This document shows, piece by piece, positions 41,726 through 51,216 of a stretch of 64,000 nucleotides of DNA; positions within the stretch are counted from its first letter, which is position 1, and each line of letters opens with the position of its first letter. The notes under the pieces are model-generated. The model was not told the origin of the DNA. It saw only the letters and a list, made by a program, of their open reading frames with translations, and searched no databases. The DNA is from Butyrivibrio sp. GTDB taxonomy: Bacteria > Bacillota > Clostridia > Lachnospirales > Lachnospiraceae. A program made the translations under genes and the position numbers. The stretch covers positions 48,798-112,797 of the forward strand of contig SVFY01000010.1 of NCBI GenBank assembly GCA_015056625.1, read 5' to 3'.

Positions 41726-43759
41726 ATGGGAAAAAACAATGAGAAAAATACTAAGAAGTTAGTAAAAGCTGGAAAAAGTATCAGCAGTAAACTACTTAGG
41801 ATACTTATCCCGATAATTGCTATTGATATCATAATCATCATAGCGGTTGTTGCAACACAGGCAAAGGGCATAATTACTGACCTGGCTATGAATAACCTTC
41901 AAAAGGAATCTAACTTCTATGCTGAAGAAATTGGAAGAGAAATTACCAATCTTCAGGAATATCTTGACGCTCAGGCGGATGCTATTTCCGCTGTGTCATT
42001 TCCAAATGACAATGCCATGGCAAGCTTTCTTATTCCTACCATGAGCAAAAATCCTCACGTTCCAAATGGAATGTATCTTGCTACAAGTACCGGATCTTGG
42101 ATTGATCCCTCCGGATGGGTTCCTGATCCTGACTATATTCCTATGGAGCGCGATTGGTACATTGAAGGTGAAGGCCATGACACCTTCCTTGCAGGTGAGC
42201 CCTATGTAGACAGTGATACTGGAAGTACCGTAGTTTCTTTTACAAGAAAGGTTAAACTTGCAGATGCCAGAGTTGGAGTGGCTTCATGCGATTACACAAT
42301 GGATGGTATCATGGAGACTATCAGCTCTCTTAAGCCGGTCAAGACTGGTGGATGCATGCTCCTTTACCACGACATTATCCTTTCATATTTTGATCCGTCA
42401 TTTAATAGCACAAAAGTTTCAGAGCATCCTGAAGCTAAGTTCCTGCAGGGGGCATACACTTTTTCAACTACAGGTTCAAGTGACGTTGTTGAGATAAATT
42501 CAGAAAACGGAGTTACATACTTTGTGGCTGCCAATACCATTCCTGGTACTGAGTGGGTTCTCATATCATCTGTATCAAAGGGCGACGTTTTATCCCAGCT
42601 TACAAGATTTTTGGTGATCAGTATTGTACTGATGTTCCTGATGATCATTGCAGCGTCTGCCATTATGTATGTTCTCATCAAGCACATGATCACAAAGCCT
42701 GTTGGAAATCTTACGCAGAATATCACAAGGATCACAGATGGTGACTTTACCGTTGAGATCCCTGAGGGCGGCGAAGATGAGATCGGCCTTATGAACAACA
42801 ACATGAAGAGCTTTGTATCCCACATGAGGGGAGCACTGGGAAATATCAAGGATGAGACTGACAGACTTGCAACAGAAGCTGAGAACAGCCGCGATGCATC
42901 CGGTAAGCTAAACATCCAGGCAACAGAGCAGTCCACTAATATGGGCCAGATAAGAGATGCAATGAATGGTATGGCCAGTGCGGTATCAGAACTTGCCAAT
43001 AATGCAACAGAGCTTGCAACTGAGGTGGCAGACCTTATGGAACAGGGCAACGAAGCCAGTGAAACTGTGCAGGACCTTGTTGGGAAGGCCAAGGACGGTC
43101 AGAGAGATATGGAGATCGTTCAGAGCGGAATGGACAAGATCGCAGGTTCCATGACTGAGATGAACACTGACGTTCAGGCTGTTGGAGAATCAGCTCAGAA
43201 GATCAATTCCATCATTGAGATCATCAATTCTATTGCAGAGCAGACAAACCTTCTTTCCCTCAATGCTTCAATTGAGGCTGCTAGGGCCGGAGAAGCCGGC
43301 AAAGGCTTTGCTGTAGTTGCTCAGGAGATTGGACAGCTTGCAGCAAACAGTGCAGAGTCCACAACTGAGATTGGTAAGATCATCACAGAGATCACCAAGC
43401 AGATAGAGGATCTTTCCGAGAAGTCTCAGGCCAATATGGATGAGATTGCTGCAAGCTCAGAAGCTGTTCAGACAGCAGGCAAGACCTTTGAAGAGATCTT
43501 CTCGAGTCTTGATGTGACCAGTGAAACTGTCCAGCAGATGATCGACAAGATTGGTAACGTAGATACAATTGCTACTTCTGTGGCAGCAATTTCTGAGGAG
43601 CAAAGTGCCAGCACCCAGGAAGTTACAGCTACAACAGACAACCTGGCAGTCAGTGCTCAGCAGGTTGCTGAGGAGAGCCAGGGAGTTGATGACAGTGCAA
43701 CAACAGTTTCTGCGTCAGCTGCAACTATTGAAGACTTTGTAAAAGACTTTAAGATTTGA
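41726..43759 (+). CDS. Methyl-accepting chemotaxis protein (dCache type)
   Basis: A 677-residue chemoreceptor. A membrane segment at about 24-46 is followed by a large extracellular dCache sensor with the signature [14 protein letters not shown] and [13 protein letters not shown], a second membrane segment at about 295-320, a HAMP domain ([19 protein letters not shown]) and the coiled-coil signalling domain with the tip [24 protein letters not shown] 41726 has GGAG and GGG upstream; an ATG at 41708 precedes that site. dCache receptors commonly bind amino acids or carboxylates, but no ligand motif was verified. It follows the FliM-motif gene after an AT-rich 150-base gap with its presumed promoter. 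Confidence 0.94.
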   Translation: MGKNNEKNTKKLVKAGKSISSKLLRILIPIIAIDIIIIIAVVATQAKGIITDLAMNNLQKESNFYAEEIGREITNLQEYLDAQADAISAVSFPNDNAMASFLIPTMSKNPHVPNGMYLATSTGSWIDPSGWVPDPDYIPMERDWYIEGEGHDTFLAGEPYVDSDTGSTVVSFTRKVKLADARVGVASCDYTMDGIMETISSLKPVKTGGCMLLYHDIILSYFDPSFNSTKVSEHPEAKFLQGAYTFSTTGSSDVVEINSENGVTYFVAANTIPGTEWVLISSVSKGDVLSQLTRFLVISIVLMFLMIIAASAIMYVLIKHMITKPVGNLTQNITRITDGDFTVEIPEGGEDEIGLMNNNMKSFVSHMRGALGNIKDETDRLATEAENSRDASGKLNIQATEQSTNMGQIRDAMNGMASAVSELANNATELATEVADLMEQGNEASETVQDLVGKAKDGQRDMEIVQSGMDKIAGSMTEMNTDVQAVGESAQKINSIIEIINSIAEQTNLLSLNASIEAARAGEAGKGFAVVAQEIGQLAANSAESTTEIGKIITEITKQIEDLSEKSQANMDEIAASSEAVQTAGKTFEEIFSSLDVTSETVQQMIDKIGNVDTIATSVAAISEEQSASTQEVTATTDNLAVSAQQVAEESQGVDDSATTVSASAATIEDFVKDFKI

Positions 43760-43847
43760 GCGATATAGGTAGTGACAAAACGTGATAAATTATATTATCA
43801 TTATTTAGTAGATGGTTATTTTGTTTTGCGGAAAGTGAGGTGAGATC

Positions 43848-44147
43848 ATGTATATTTCCATGCAGTGCTCTGACAACAGCGGAATGCTGAATACTGAGAT
43901 AACTACATTCTATGGGATAAGATATGTGCCAAGATTCCGTTCTGCAGTGATCTCAACTGAACATATGAATCACGACTATGTGATCCCCATGACGCCCCAG
44001 GACTACGAGGCGGCAGTGAAGCAGATTAATGATGCCATGAAGGCCCACGCTACCATGATAGTTATTGAGAAGGGAATCGTGTGCCGCGGACGAAAGGGCG
44101 AGATCAGAAATGTTGAGCCTCAGAAGCTGACGATCGTAGCGGTTTAA
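43848..44147 (+). CDS. Hypothetical protein, 99 residues
   Basis: A small soluble protein with mixed alpha/beta character and no signal peptide or membrane segment. GTGAGGTGAGATC before the ATG is a strong ribosome binding site, and a rho-independent terminator follows, so the gene is probably real. It has a basic patch (CRGRKGEIR) near the C-terminus. I do not recognise the family. It stands alone between a chemoreceptor and a transporter gene. Confidence 0.7.
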   Translation: MYISMQCSDNSGMLNTEITTFYGIRYVPRFRSAVISTEHMNHDYVIPMTPQDYEAAVKQINDAMKAHATMIVIEKGIVCRGRKGEIRNVEPQKLTIVAV

Positions 44148-44174
44148 AAAAGGTAAAAATAATCAATAATTGGA

Positions 44175-44203
44175 GAGCTCCGGACCTAGTCTGGGGCTCT
44201 TTT
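44175..44203 (+). terminator. Intrinsic terminator after the 99-residue gene
   Basis: Arms 44175-44185 and 44189-44199 pair over 11 bases with two G-U pairs, loop CTA, followed by a short run of T. Confidence 0.82.
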
Positions 44204-44244
44204 GTATGGTATAACTATTAGAAAAGTTTTTGGGAGCAGAGCGT

Positions 44245-45183
44245 ATGGAAAACCTTTTAATTGCTACAAATGCGGTAGTGCCATTTATGGTTTACATTGC
44301 AATAGGCATGATCGCCAAAAAACTTGGGCTTGTAAAAGAGACATTTCTCAGGGAACTTAACGGCGTTATCTTCAGAGTCTTTTTTCCCTTTATCATGTTC
44401 AACAACCTCTATAAGGCAGATTTTAGCACCCTTAAGGATGCAGATTATGTGCTGTTTGCGGTCATTGCAACCCTGATAGTTATCGCGCTATCTGTGCTTT
44501 TGGTTCCTGTTTTTGAAAAAGAAAATCCAAGAAAGGGAGTTATCATCCAGGCAATCTTTAGAAGTAACTCGGTCCTTTTTGCCATACCTCTTGCTGGAAG
44601 CGTCCTAGGAGAAGAGGCCAGCATAAAGAGCAGCATCATCGTGGCATTTCTGGTGCCCATGTACAATATTTTTTCCGTAATGATCCTTGAATACTACAGG
44701 GGCGGTAAGGTTAAGCCCACTGTTATTGTGAAGAACATCTTAAAGAATCCCCTTATCATGGGTGCAATCGCAGGTGCGATCTTTAACCTGCTTCCTGTCA
44801 CAATGCCAGAGAGCCTTGCTCATCCAATTACGCAATTGTCGAACCTTGCAACGCCAATGGCGCTGTTTGTCCTTGGGGGAACTCTTAAGTTTTCTGATCT
44901 TAGGAAAAACGCAGTGCCTGTGTCAGTTGGTGTTATCCTGAAACTGATGATCGTTCCTGCAATTGTGACTTACGCAATGGCCATCCTTAAGTATGAGCCT
45001 GCGGAGCTCTTTGCTGTGTTCTGCATGTTTGCAACTCCTGTGGCAGCAGCATCCTTTCCTATGGCTCAGAGTATGGGGGCAGATGCAGACCTGGCGGGAG
45101 AGTATGTGGTAACCACTACGCTTTTATCAATTGTGACGATATTTGTGTGGATTCTGGTACTTAAGAATTTTGGGCTTATTTAA
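44245..45183 (+). CDS. AEC family transporter (first of two)
   Basis: A 312-residue membrane protein with about ten hydrophobic segments, of the auxin efflux carrier (AEC) family, whose bacterial members carry malate, malonate or other organic anions. Family marks include RVFFPFIMFNNLY early and NLATPMALFVLGGTL in the middle, the crossover region. GGGAG lies before ATG 44245; an in-frame TTG at 44230 overlaps it and was rejected. A second AEC gene follows after 61 bases, and the two are probably co-transcribed. The substrate is not known. Confidence 0.88.
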   Translation: MENLLIATNAVVPFMVYIAIGMIAKKLGLVKETFLRELNGVIFRVFFPFIMFNNLYKADFSTLKDADYVLFAVIATLIVIALSVLLVPVFEKENPRKGVIIQAIFRSNSVLFAIPLAGSVLGEEASIKSSIIVAFLVPMYNIFSVMILEYYRGGKVKPTVIVKNILKNPLIMGAIAGAIFNLLPVTMPESLAHPITQLSNLATPMALFVLGGTLKFSDLRKNAVPVSVGVILKLMIVPAIVTYAMAILKYEPAELFAVFCMFATPVAAASFPMAQSMGADADLAGEYVVTTTLLSIVTIFVWILVLKNFGLI

Positions 45184-45244
45184 GGCTTTTGATCATATAG
45201 GCTGACGGGTCAGATACTGAATCTATAGGGGAGTGATATAGAAA

Positions 45245-46159
45245 ATGGTTTTGTTTCAGCAGATGGCAGTTTTATTTATCGTAATGGGAGTTGGATTTCT
45301 TTGCGGAAAAAAGAGCTTCATCACGGACGAACTTGCAAAGGGCCTGTCATGGATCGTTGTGAATGTGGCAACTCCATGCATGATCCTGGCAGCAGGCATG
45401 AATGACGAGAGCACCATCCGGGGAAAAGAGCTCTTGTATGCCTTTGGGATTATTCTTTTGGTATATGCTTTTCTCATTGCATTATCTTTTGTGGTGCTGC
45501 CTTTTTTCAGGATCCCTTCAGAGGATAAGGGCGTCTACCGAGTTATGTTTATCTTTTCAAATATAGGATTTATGGGGCTTCCAATTATCCAGGCGGCTTA
45601 TGGTGATGAGGCTCTTTTGTATGGAGCTCTTTTCCAGTTCCCCTTTAACTTCCTGATATACACCTATGGGATTGCAGCTCTTAGAGGAGAGAGCCCGTTA
45701 AAGTCGGGATTTAAGCTGACTAAGTTTGTAAACACAGGGATCATATCCTGTATCATTTCACTTACTATCTATGTTCTGGAGATACCCATGCCAGGATTTA
45801 TCGTAAGTAGCTGTAAGAGCCTTGGAGCACTGGCAGCGCCTCTTAGCATGATGGTGATTGGTCAGTCCATGATCCACATCAGTTTTAAGGATATGTTCGG
45901 GGACATAAGACTCCTTGTATTCTCTGTAGTTAAGCAGCTTGTTGTGCCGATCATTGGAGTGCTCTTACTTGGCCTTGCCATCAAGGATGATACACTTATC
46001 AAGGTTTGCTTTGTTATGCTTGCTGTTCCCATCGGCAGCATGTGTGCAATGCTGCCCCAGCAGTATGGAGGTAATTATAGGCTGGCGAGTAAAGGTGTTG
46101 CGTTATCAACTCTTCTTAGCGTTGCGACTATTCCTTTGGTGTCATTGATTTTGTTCTAG
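45245..46159 (+). CDS. AEC family transporter (second of two)
   Basis: A 304-residue membrane protein with about ten hydrophobic segments, again of the AEC family (VNVATPCMILAAGM, FSNIGFMGLPIIQAAYGDEALLYGA, LGALAAPLSMMVIGQSM). It is clearly diverged from the preceding AEC protein, so this is not a recent duplication. GGGGAG occurs 11 bases before the ATG. Tandem AEC genes suggest two related organic acids or a two-protein unit; neither is shown by the sequence. Confidence 0.86.
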   Translation: MVLFQQMAVLFIVMGVGFLCGKKSFITDELAKGLSWIVVNVATPCMILAAGMNDESTIRGKELLYAFGIILLVYAFLIALSFVVLPFFRIPSEDKGVYRVMFIFSNIGFMGLPIIQAAYGDEALLYGALFQFPFNFLIYTYGIAALRGESPLKSGFKLTKFVNTGIISCIISLTIYVLEIPMPGFIVSSCKSLGALAAPLSMMVIGQSMIHISFKDMFGDIRLLVFSVVKQLVVPIIGVLLLGLAIKDDTLIKVCFVMLAVPIGSMCAMLPQQYGGNYRLASKGVALSTLLSVATIPLVSLILF

Positions 46160-46171
46160 TAACTTTTTGTG

Positions 46172-46200
46172 TTGACAAAATAAACGTCATGTTGTATAGT
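46172..46200 (+). promoter_or_regulatory. Strong promoter of the surface-protein gene
   Basis: Consensus TTGACA (46172-46177) and TATAGT (46195-46200) are 17 bases apart. The leader is about 120 bases and contains two hairpins: 46230-46249 (8-bp stem, loop GGGA) and a pairing of ATAAAAAC near 46267 with GTTTTTAT near 46297. AAGGAG at 46311-46316 serves the ATG at 46326. Confidence 0.85.
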
Positions 46201-46325
46201 TTTGAATCACAAACAAGTACAACTTATAGTCTTTCCCGGGAGGGAAGGACAAATTTTTTCAAAGGAATAAAAACGTTTTCATTCAGAGAAACAGCGGTTT
46301 TTATGAGGGTAAGGAGATTTAAGAA

Positions 46326-49094
46326 ATGAGAAAATTGTGGTACAGATCGTTATCAATTGTGGCAGCAGCCATGATGATGGGCATGACAGTATTTTCAGGC
46401 CCTGTCATCAGCTATGCAGCAGAGCCTGATGAGCAGGTCCTGGCAGAGGGTCAGGGTGATGAGACGGATGATGATGGAGAAGATGGAGAGCCTAAGAAAA
46501 TCGAGGAGACGTCTGCACTGGGAGAAACAAAAGACATCGAGAAGTCATCTGTGGCGGAAGAAACAAGAGAGATCGATCAGGCTAAAAAGGACTCAGGAAA
46601 TAGCAAAAATGACGATCCTGAAAATGTGGATGCAACAAAAAATGAAGCAAATTCCAATGAGCTGACCCGGATGACTGTTATGTCCAATCCTTCAGCTGAT
46701 GAAAAAACATACACAGAGGTTTCAACAGAAGAGGAATTAAGAGCAGCTTTGGGAAGAGGCGAAAATGTAAAGCTTACATCAGATATTGAGATTTCAAAGG
46801 GATACATCGATATTTTACAGGATCTGGATGTTGATCTTAATGGCAACACTGTGACAATTGCCCAGACTACTGCTACCTTTGCGCTTAAGAATAATGCCAG
46901 TATGACTTTTTCAAATGGGGCTGTTCAGGGCTCTGAGTTCAATAACAAAGATGTTGACGATACACTTCCTGTTTTTGAAGTCAGAGAAGGTGGCAATCTG
47001 ACACTTAAAGACGTAAAAGTTTCAAATTGCAGTAGAGCCGTAGACAGTGAAGGTGGCAATCTGACTCTAAGTGACGTATCTGTTTCAGAATGCAACAGAG
47101 CAGTAAATGTAAAAAACAGTTCTCTTACAATAGAGAATTCTCTTTTTGAGAAAAACTATTCAAAGAGTAACGGCGGTGCCATTAGTCTTTCAGAATCTTC
47201 CACCTTTTTGGCCAAGGGGGATAATAAGTTTATATCAAATAAATCTGCGGGAGAAGGCGGTGCTATCAGCTTTCACACAATGGCTCAGGAAGAAGTGTCT
47301 CTTAGCGGAATGACTTTCGAAGGCAACTCATCTCTATATGGAGGCGGTGATATATGGGGAGTTGGCGGTGGAGCAATATCCATGTACAGTGACACCGACC
47401 TTATTCTTGATAAAGAGAATAAAAACGTTTTTAAAAACAATTATGCAGAAGCAAGCGGAGGAGCAATCCTTTTTGCCGGCAGAAAGCTGATCATAAACGG
47501 TGATTTTGAAGATAACATTGCCAAGACCTGTGAAGGAGGAGCAATCTCCATCATCGGCAACTTCAGAGAAGGCTGGGGAGGCAATAAAGCTGAGCTTGTA
47601 TCAGGAGTATTTACCGGCAACAAGACAGGTTATTACAGGGAAGAAAATGAAGATCATGAATATGAATATCATGAATATAGAGATTATCAGCACTGGGGAG
47701 GTGGAGCCATTTTTGTATCAGACACCTCTGACCTTAAGGTTCCAGCAAGTACACTGATCACAGGAAATAAAGCAGGAGGCTTTGGCGGCGGGCTTGCAGG
47801 ATGCTCAACGGGAAGAGTATTTGTCTTCGGAGATAAAGATTCAACACCAATTATTTTTGACAACAAAGGCGGAGATCCGGATCCGGACAAGATCCATACT
47901 TCAGGCGGACATTCAGCCAAGCATGAGGATCATACCTATGCTGCTGAAAACGAGACCTTCATGAACAGCGGTTATGATGATTATTTTTGCGCCCTTAACA
48001 GTGTAGTCTCAAGAAAGGTCTTTACCGGAGATATAACTGGAAGTGTAGATCATGCCAAGATTGAAGACAGTGATGAGCTCCTGGTTGCAAGCTATGTTAT
48101 GGGAATCAGATCTCAGGGCGGAAACGCAGATGAGGTGGAATCCCTTGTGGTTATCAAAAATAACCAGTCTTACACCCATGGCGGCGGAATCCTTTGCAAC
48201 GGATATCTTATAGTAGGTGATCCTGACAACGAGAGATTATCTGTTGGAAAGAGCCTTGAACTTTCAGCGGTGAAGGGCCTTGTTGATGAAGATGAGCTTG
48301 AAGCTTCTTTAGAAAATCTTGAGTTTACCTTTGTTCTTAAGGATGATCAGGACAAGGAAGTTCTCTCAGGTAAAAACGACTCTGATGGAAACATTACTTT
48401 TGACGGAAGACTGACCTTTGACAAGCAGAACTGTGTGGGAGATGAGGCTAGTTACACCTTCACATACTATCTGTCCGAGAAAGCCTCTGATGTTTTACAG
48501 GTGGGCGGAAAAACAGTTGTAAATGACACATCGGTTTACAAGATCGTAGTCAATGTAAAAAAGAATCCTGGAACACAGAATATTGGTGGATACAATTTTG
48601 GAATCGACAAGTTTGAGATAGACAGTATCAATGTATCAAAGGCTGTAAATGGACAGTTTGTCGATGTTGCAAGCTCTTTTGACAAGACAGACGAATCTCA
48701 TGCAGCGGTACTTAAGGTTACAGAGGGAATCAAGACCTTTGTTAACAAGCTTACAGTTGTGACTGAAGATCCAGAGGATCCTGAAGACCCGGAAGAAGAC
48801 CCGGATGATCCAACACAGGATCCTACACCAGACGAGCCAACACCGGATGATCCAACACCTGTAACCCCAAATGATCCTCAGATTTCTGTAACTCCTGATG
48901 GCGGTAACCCTGAAGTTTTGGGAGCTACAAGAGATGGACAGGTCCTTGGAGCCAGGAGACAGGGCGCAGTTCTTGGGGCAAGAAGAGCCGGAACAGCTGA
49001 TACAAATACAGCATTCTTTGCTGTTCTGAGGATCCTTGCAGCACTGTCACTGATGTTAGTGATCATGAAAGATCACCTGAAAAGAGAAATTTAA
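46326..49094 (+). CDS. Large secreted surface protein with beta-helix and isopeptide-type domain
   Basis: A 922-residue protein. A signal peptide (about 1-33) ends near YAAE. An acidic low-complexity region (to about 115) is followed by a parallel beta-helix (about 130-590) with repeating NGGAIS, GGGAIS and GGAILF turns, like adhesins or polymorphic-membrane-type proteins. Residues about 640-810 resemble pilin isopeptide domains (SVGKSLELSAVKG, NITFDGRLTF, TYYLSEK). A Pro/Asp-rich stalk (DDPTQDPTPDEPTPDDPTP) leads to three VLGAxR motifs, a hydrophobic segment and a basic tail, which looks like a cell-wall sorting or anchoring signal without LPXTG. It probably mediates adhesion. The gene has its own strong promoter. 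Confidence 0.85.
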   Translation: MRKLWYRSLSIVAAAMMMGMTVFSGPVISYAAEPDEQVLAEGQGDETDDDGEDGEPKKIEETSALGETKDIEKSSVAEETREIDQAKKDSGNSKNDDPENVDATKNEANSNELTRMTVMSNPSADEKTYTEVSTEEELRAALGRGENVKLTSDIEISKGYIDILQDLDVDLNGNTVTIAQTTATFALKNNASMTFSNGAVQGSEFNNKDVDDTLPVFEVREGGNLTLKDVKVSNCSRAVDSEGGNLTLSDVSVSECNRAVNVKNSSLTIENSLFEKNYSKSNGGAISLSESSTFLAKGDNKFISNKSAGEGGAISFHTMAQEEVSLSGMTFEGNSSLYGGGDIWGVGGGAISMYSDTDLILDKENKNVFKNNYAEASGGAILFAGRKLIINGDFEDNIAKTCEGGAISIIGNFREGWGGNKAELVSGVFTGNKTGYYREENEDHEYEYHEYRDYQHWGGGAIFVSDTSDLKVPASTLITGNKAGGFGGGLAGCSTGRVFVFGDKDSTPIIFDNKGGDPDPDKIHTSGGHSAKHEDHTYAAENETFMNSGYDDYFCALNSVVSRKVFTGDITGSVDHAKIEDSDELLVASYVMGIRSQGGNADEVESLVVIKNNQSYTHGGGILCNGYLIVGDPDNERLSVGKSLELSAVKGLVDEDELEASLENLEFTFVLKDDQDKEVLSGKNDSDGNITFDGRLTFDKQNCVGDEASYTFTYYLSEKASDVLQVGGKTVVNDTSVYKIVVNVKKNPGTQNIGGYNFGIDKFEIDSINVSKAVNGQFVDVASSFDKTDESHAAVLKVTEGIKTFVNKLTVVTEDPEDPEDPEEDPDDPTQDPTPDEPTPDDPTPVTPNDPQISVTPDGGNPEVLGATRDGQVLGARRQGAVLGARRAGTADTNTAFFAVLRILAALSLMLVIMKDHLKREI

Positions 49095-49097
49095 GTA

Positions 49098-49126
49098 TTG
49101 ACAACGCTTTGTGGCTGTCATAATGT
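49098..49126 (+). promoter_or_regulatory. Promoter of the leader-peptide/ABC exporter transcript
   Basis: TTGACA (49098-49103) and TAATGT (49121-49126) are separated by 17 bases, starting 4 bases after the surface-protein stop. Transcription near 49133 gives a short leader before the 24-codon ORF. Confidence 0.82.
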
Positions 49127-49169
49127 AATTAGTGTAATTGAAAAAATATTTCGAAAGGAGGTAAACACA

Positions 49170-49244
49170 ATGTCAGGAATTAAAATGAGAAACAACGCAC
49201 TACTACATGGAAATATTGTGGTTACCTCGCTGGAGTTTGCCTGA
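49170..49244 (+). CDS. 24-residue leader peptide upstream of ABC exporter
   Basis: A short ORF with an excellent ribosome binding site: AAAGGAGG at 49154-49161, 8 bases before the ATG, downstream of a consensus promoter. The peptide begins MSGIKMRNNALLHG, continues NIVVTSLEFA and has no Cys, no double-glycine site and no lipobox. Two terminator hairpins follow, and then the exporter genes. The arrangement is that of a leader peptide controlling attenuation, as in ribosome-targeting-antibiotic-inducible ABC genes. An alternative is that the peptide is itself the exporter cargo. Neither is proven. Confidence 0.65.
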   Translation: MSGIKMRNNALLHGNIVVTSLEFA

Positions 49245-49267
49245 TACAGGTATGACTTTGTAAATAC

Positions 49268-49303
49268 AGCGTGGTTTCCACATGTGGAGACCACGCTATT
49301 TTT
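49268..49303 (+). terminator. Leader terminator 1 before the ABC exporter
   Basis: Arms 49268-49282 and 49283-49297 pair over 15 bases with one G-U pair (the loop is made by the central bases) and are followed by ATTTTTAT. The 5' arm GTGGTTTCC is nearly repeated inside the leader ORF as GTGGTTACC (49218-49226), so the 3' arm could pair with the ORF instead. Confidence 0.87.
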
Positions 49304-49341
49304 ATATCTGCAGATATTGCGCGCAGTGCAGGGATAATTAA

Positions 49342-49382
49342 GCGGTAGGATCTCCATAGGATTTCCTATCGTTATTTTTTTA
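49342..49382 (+). terminator. Leader terminator 2 before the ABC exporter
   Basis: CGGTAGGA (49343-49350) pairs with TCCTATCG (49364-49371) with one G-U pair, with extra pairing possible inside the loop, followed by TTATTTTTTT. A second stop signal in the same leader makes read-through dependence of the exporter genes likely. Confidence 0.75.
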
Positions 49383-49427
49383 CGCAACAGACATCTATTG
49401 TTTTAGCTTTGAGAGGACGTGATTAGT

Positions 49428-51164
49428 TTGAAAAAGTATATTATTGGAAACTGGTGGAGATATCTGATCGGCGGTATATGCCTGGTGTGCAGTACCCTGG
49501 TGGATATTCTCGTACCATTTATAACTCTTTCCATGGTGGATGACGTTATCGTGGGAAGAAATATGGATATATTCAGAAGGGATATCCTTTTGTATATTGC
49601 AGCAGGACTTGGAAGAGCTCTTTTCCAGTTTGTAAAAGAGTTCCTCTGCGACATGTCAGGTTGCCGCGTTGCATCCGGGCTTCGCAAGGATATGATGAAG
49701 CACATCTTTTCCCTTCACAGAGGATATTTTGACAAGACCAACACCGGCGAGCTGATGGCAAGGGTCAAGGACGACGCAGGAAGCGTTTGGGACCTTACAG
49801 GCTTTGTGGGAATGCTGATGACGGAAGCAACAGTTTATTTCTTTGGCGTGATCGTATGTATGCTCACTCTTAACTGGAAGCTGTCCATAGTGCCCCTGGT
49901 ATTCATGCCACCCCTTGCTTTCATAGCTCTTTTCCTGGAAAAGAAACTTGACAAGGACTACGACGATATCAGTGAAAAGAACGCAGCCCTCACCAAGGTT
50001 GTTGAAGAGAATATTTCTGGAGTAAGGACAGTTAAGGCATTTTCTGCTGAGAGCAGCGAACTTAAAAAGTTTGATGAAAAGAACAAAGACTACGCGGACG
50101 CTAACAAGAAGTTTGCAAAAGATCTTGCAGACACAGATCCGCTGCTTGCAGTTATCCCCAAGATCATGCAGACCTTCGTGGTAGCCATCGGCGGATACGC
50201 TGCAATAAAGGGTAGTATCACCTACGGAACACTGGTAGCATTTGTTTCTTACTCCATTAGCATTGTATGGCCAATTGAGAACCTTGGCTGGATGCTGTCC
50301 CTGATATCTCAGGGGCTTGCAGGATATAAGAAGATCAAGAAGGTTATGAAGACACAGGCTCAGATCACAGACCCTGTGGCCAAGAACGAAGAGGCCTTTG
50401 ATGACAAGGCAGCAGGAGAGATCTCTTTTGACAATGTGACCTTCACCATGGATGGAAAAAAGATCTTAAAGGATGTATCCTTTACAATCCCTAAGGGCAA
50501 AACCCTTGGTATCATGGGAGCTACAGGCGCTGGAAAGAGCACCATCGTAAACCTGATCGAAAGGTTCTACGACACTTCCGAAGGCTCCATCAGGATCGAG
50601 GGTAAGGATATCAAGAAGATGCCACTTTGCGATGTCAGGGCCTTTTCATCGGTGGTAACCCAGGATGTATTTCTTTTCTCCGACACCATCACTGAAAATG
50701 TAAGGCTTGGAAGCAAGGAGAGCATGGACGAGAGGACTGTTAAGGCTGCAATTAAGAGTGCCCACGCCAAGGAGTTCGTGGAGAAGATCACAGACAGCTA
50801 TGATGCTGTTATCGGCGAGAGGGGAATAGGTCTTTCAGGTGGTCAGAAGCAGAGGCTTTCAATTGCAAGGGCTCTGGCCAAGAAGGCAAATCTCCTTATC
50901 CTTGACGATTCCACATCTGCCCTTGATATGGAGACTGAGGCTGCAATCCAGGCAGAGCTTCGGGAAAAGAAAGATATGAGTAAGATCATCATCGGCCACA
51001 GAATTTCATCTGTTAAGGACGCCGACGAGATCATAGTACTTGAAAATGGCGCGGTAAAAGAGAGAGGAACCCACGCTGAGCTCATAGAGAAGAAGGGACT
51101 TTACTACAGCACCTACGAGGCTCAGTACGGCGACTACAGGAACGCCATGGCAGCAGGGCAGTGA
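49428..51164 (+). CDS. ABC exporter, heterodimer subunit 1 (degenerate catalytic site)
   Basis: A 578-residue half-transporter: six membrane segments (about 1-310) followed by an ATPase domain with GATGAGKSTIVNLIERFY, signature LSGGQKQRLSIARAL and Walker B NLLILDDSTSALD. The residue after the Walker B aspartate is Asp instead of the catalytic Glu, as in one subunit of heterodimeric exporters such as BmrCD or LmrCD. The start is probably TTG at 49428 (AGAGGA 10 bases upstream); a GTG at 49419 is too close to that site. It follows a leader peptide and two terminators. Likely a multidrug or peptide exporter. Confidence 0.88.
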   Translation: MKKYIIGNWWRYLIGGICLVCSTLVDILVPFITLSMVDDVIVGRNMDIFRRDILLYIAAGLGRALFQFVKEFLCDMSGCRVASGLRKDMMKHIFSLHRGYFDKTNTGELMARVKDDAGSVWDLTGFVGMLMTEATVYFFGVIVCMLTLNWKLSIVPLVFMPPLAFIALFLEKKLDKDYDDISEKNAALTKVVEENISGVRTVKAFSAESSELKKFDEKNKDYADANKKFAKDLADTDPLLAVIPKIMQTFVVAIGGYAAIKGSITYGTLVAFVSYSISIVWPIENLGWMLSLISQGLAGYKKIKKVMKTQAQITDPVAKNEEAFDDKAAGEISFDNVTFTMDGKKILKDVSFTIPKGKTLGIMGATGAGKSTIVNLIERFYDTSEGSIRIEGKDIKKMPLCDVRAFSSVVTQDVFLFSDTITENVRLGSKESMDERTVKAAIKSAHAKEFVEKITDSYDAVIGERGIGLSGGQKQRLSIARALAKKANLLILDDSTSALDMETEAAIQAELREKKDMSKIIIGHRISSVKDADEIIVLENGAVKERGTHAELIEKKGLYYSTYEAQYGDYRNAMAAGQ

Positions 51165-51216
51165 CCTGCAAAAAGAAACCTGACAACATAGTTTTAGCAT
51201 GAAGGAGGTGCATAAA

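Noticed and set aside
44230..46159. Recent duplication of AEC transporter genes
   Set aside because: The two proteins share the family fold but little obvious sequence identity, so they are old paralogues or separately acquired.
46303..46329. Eight-codon ORF overlapping the surface-protein start by ATGA
   Set aside because: It has no ribosome binding site of its own; it simply contains the AAGGAG of the main gene.
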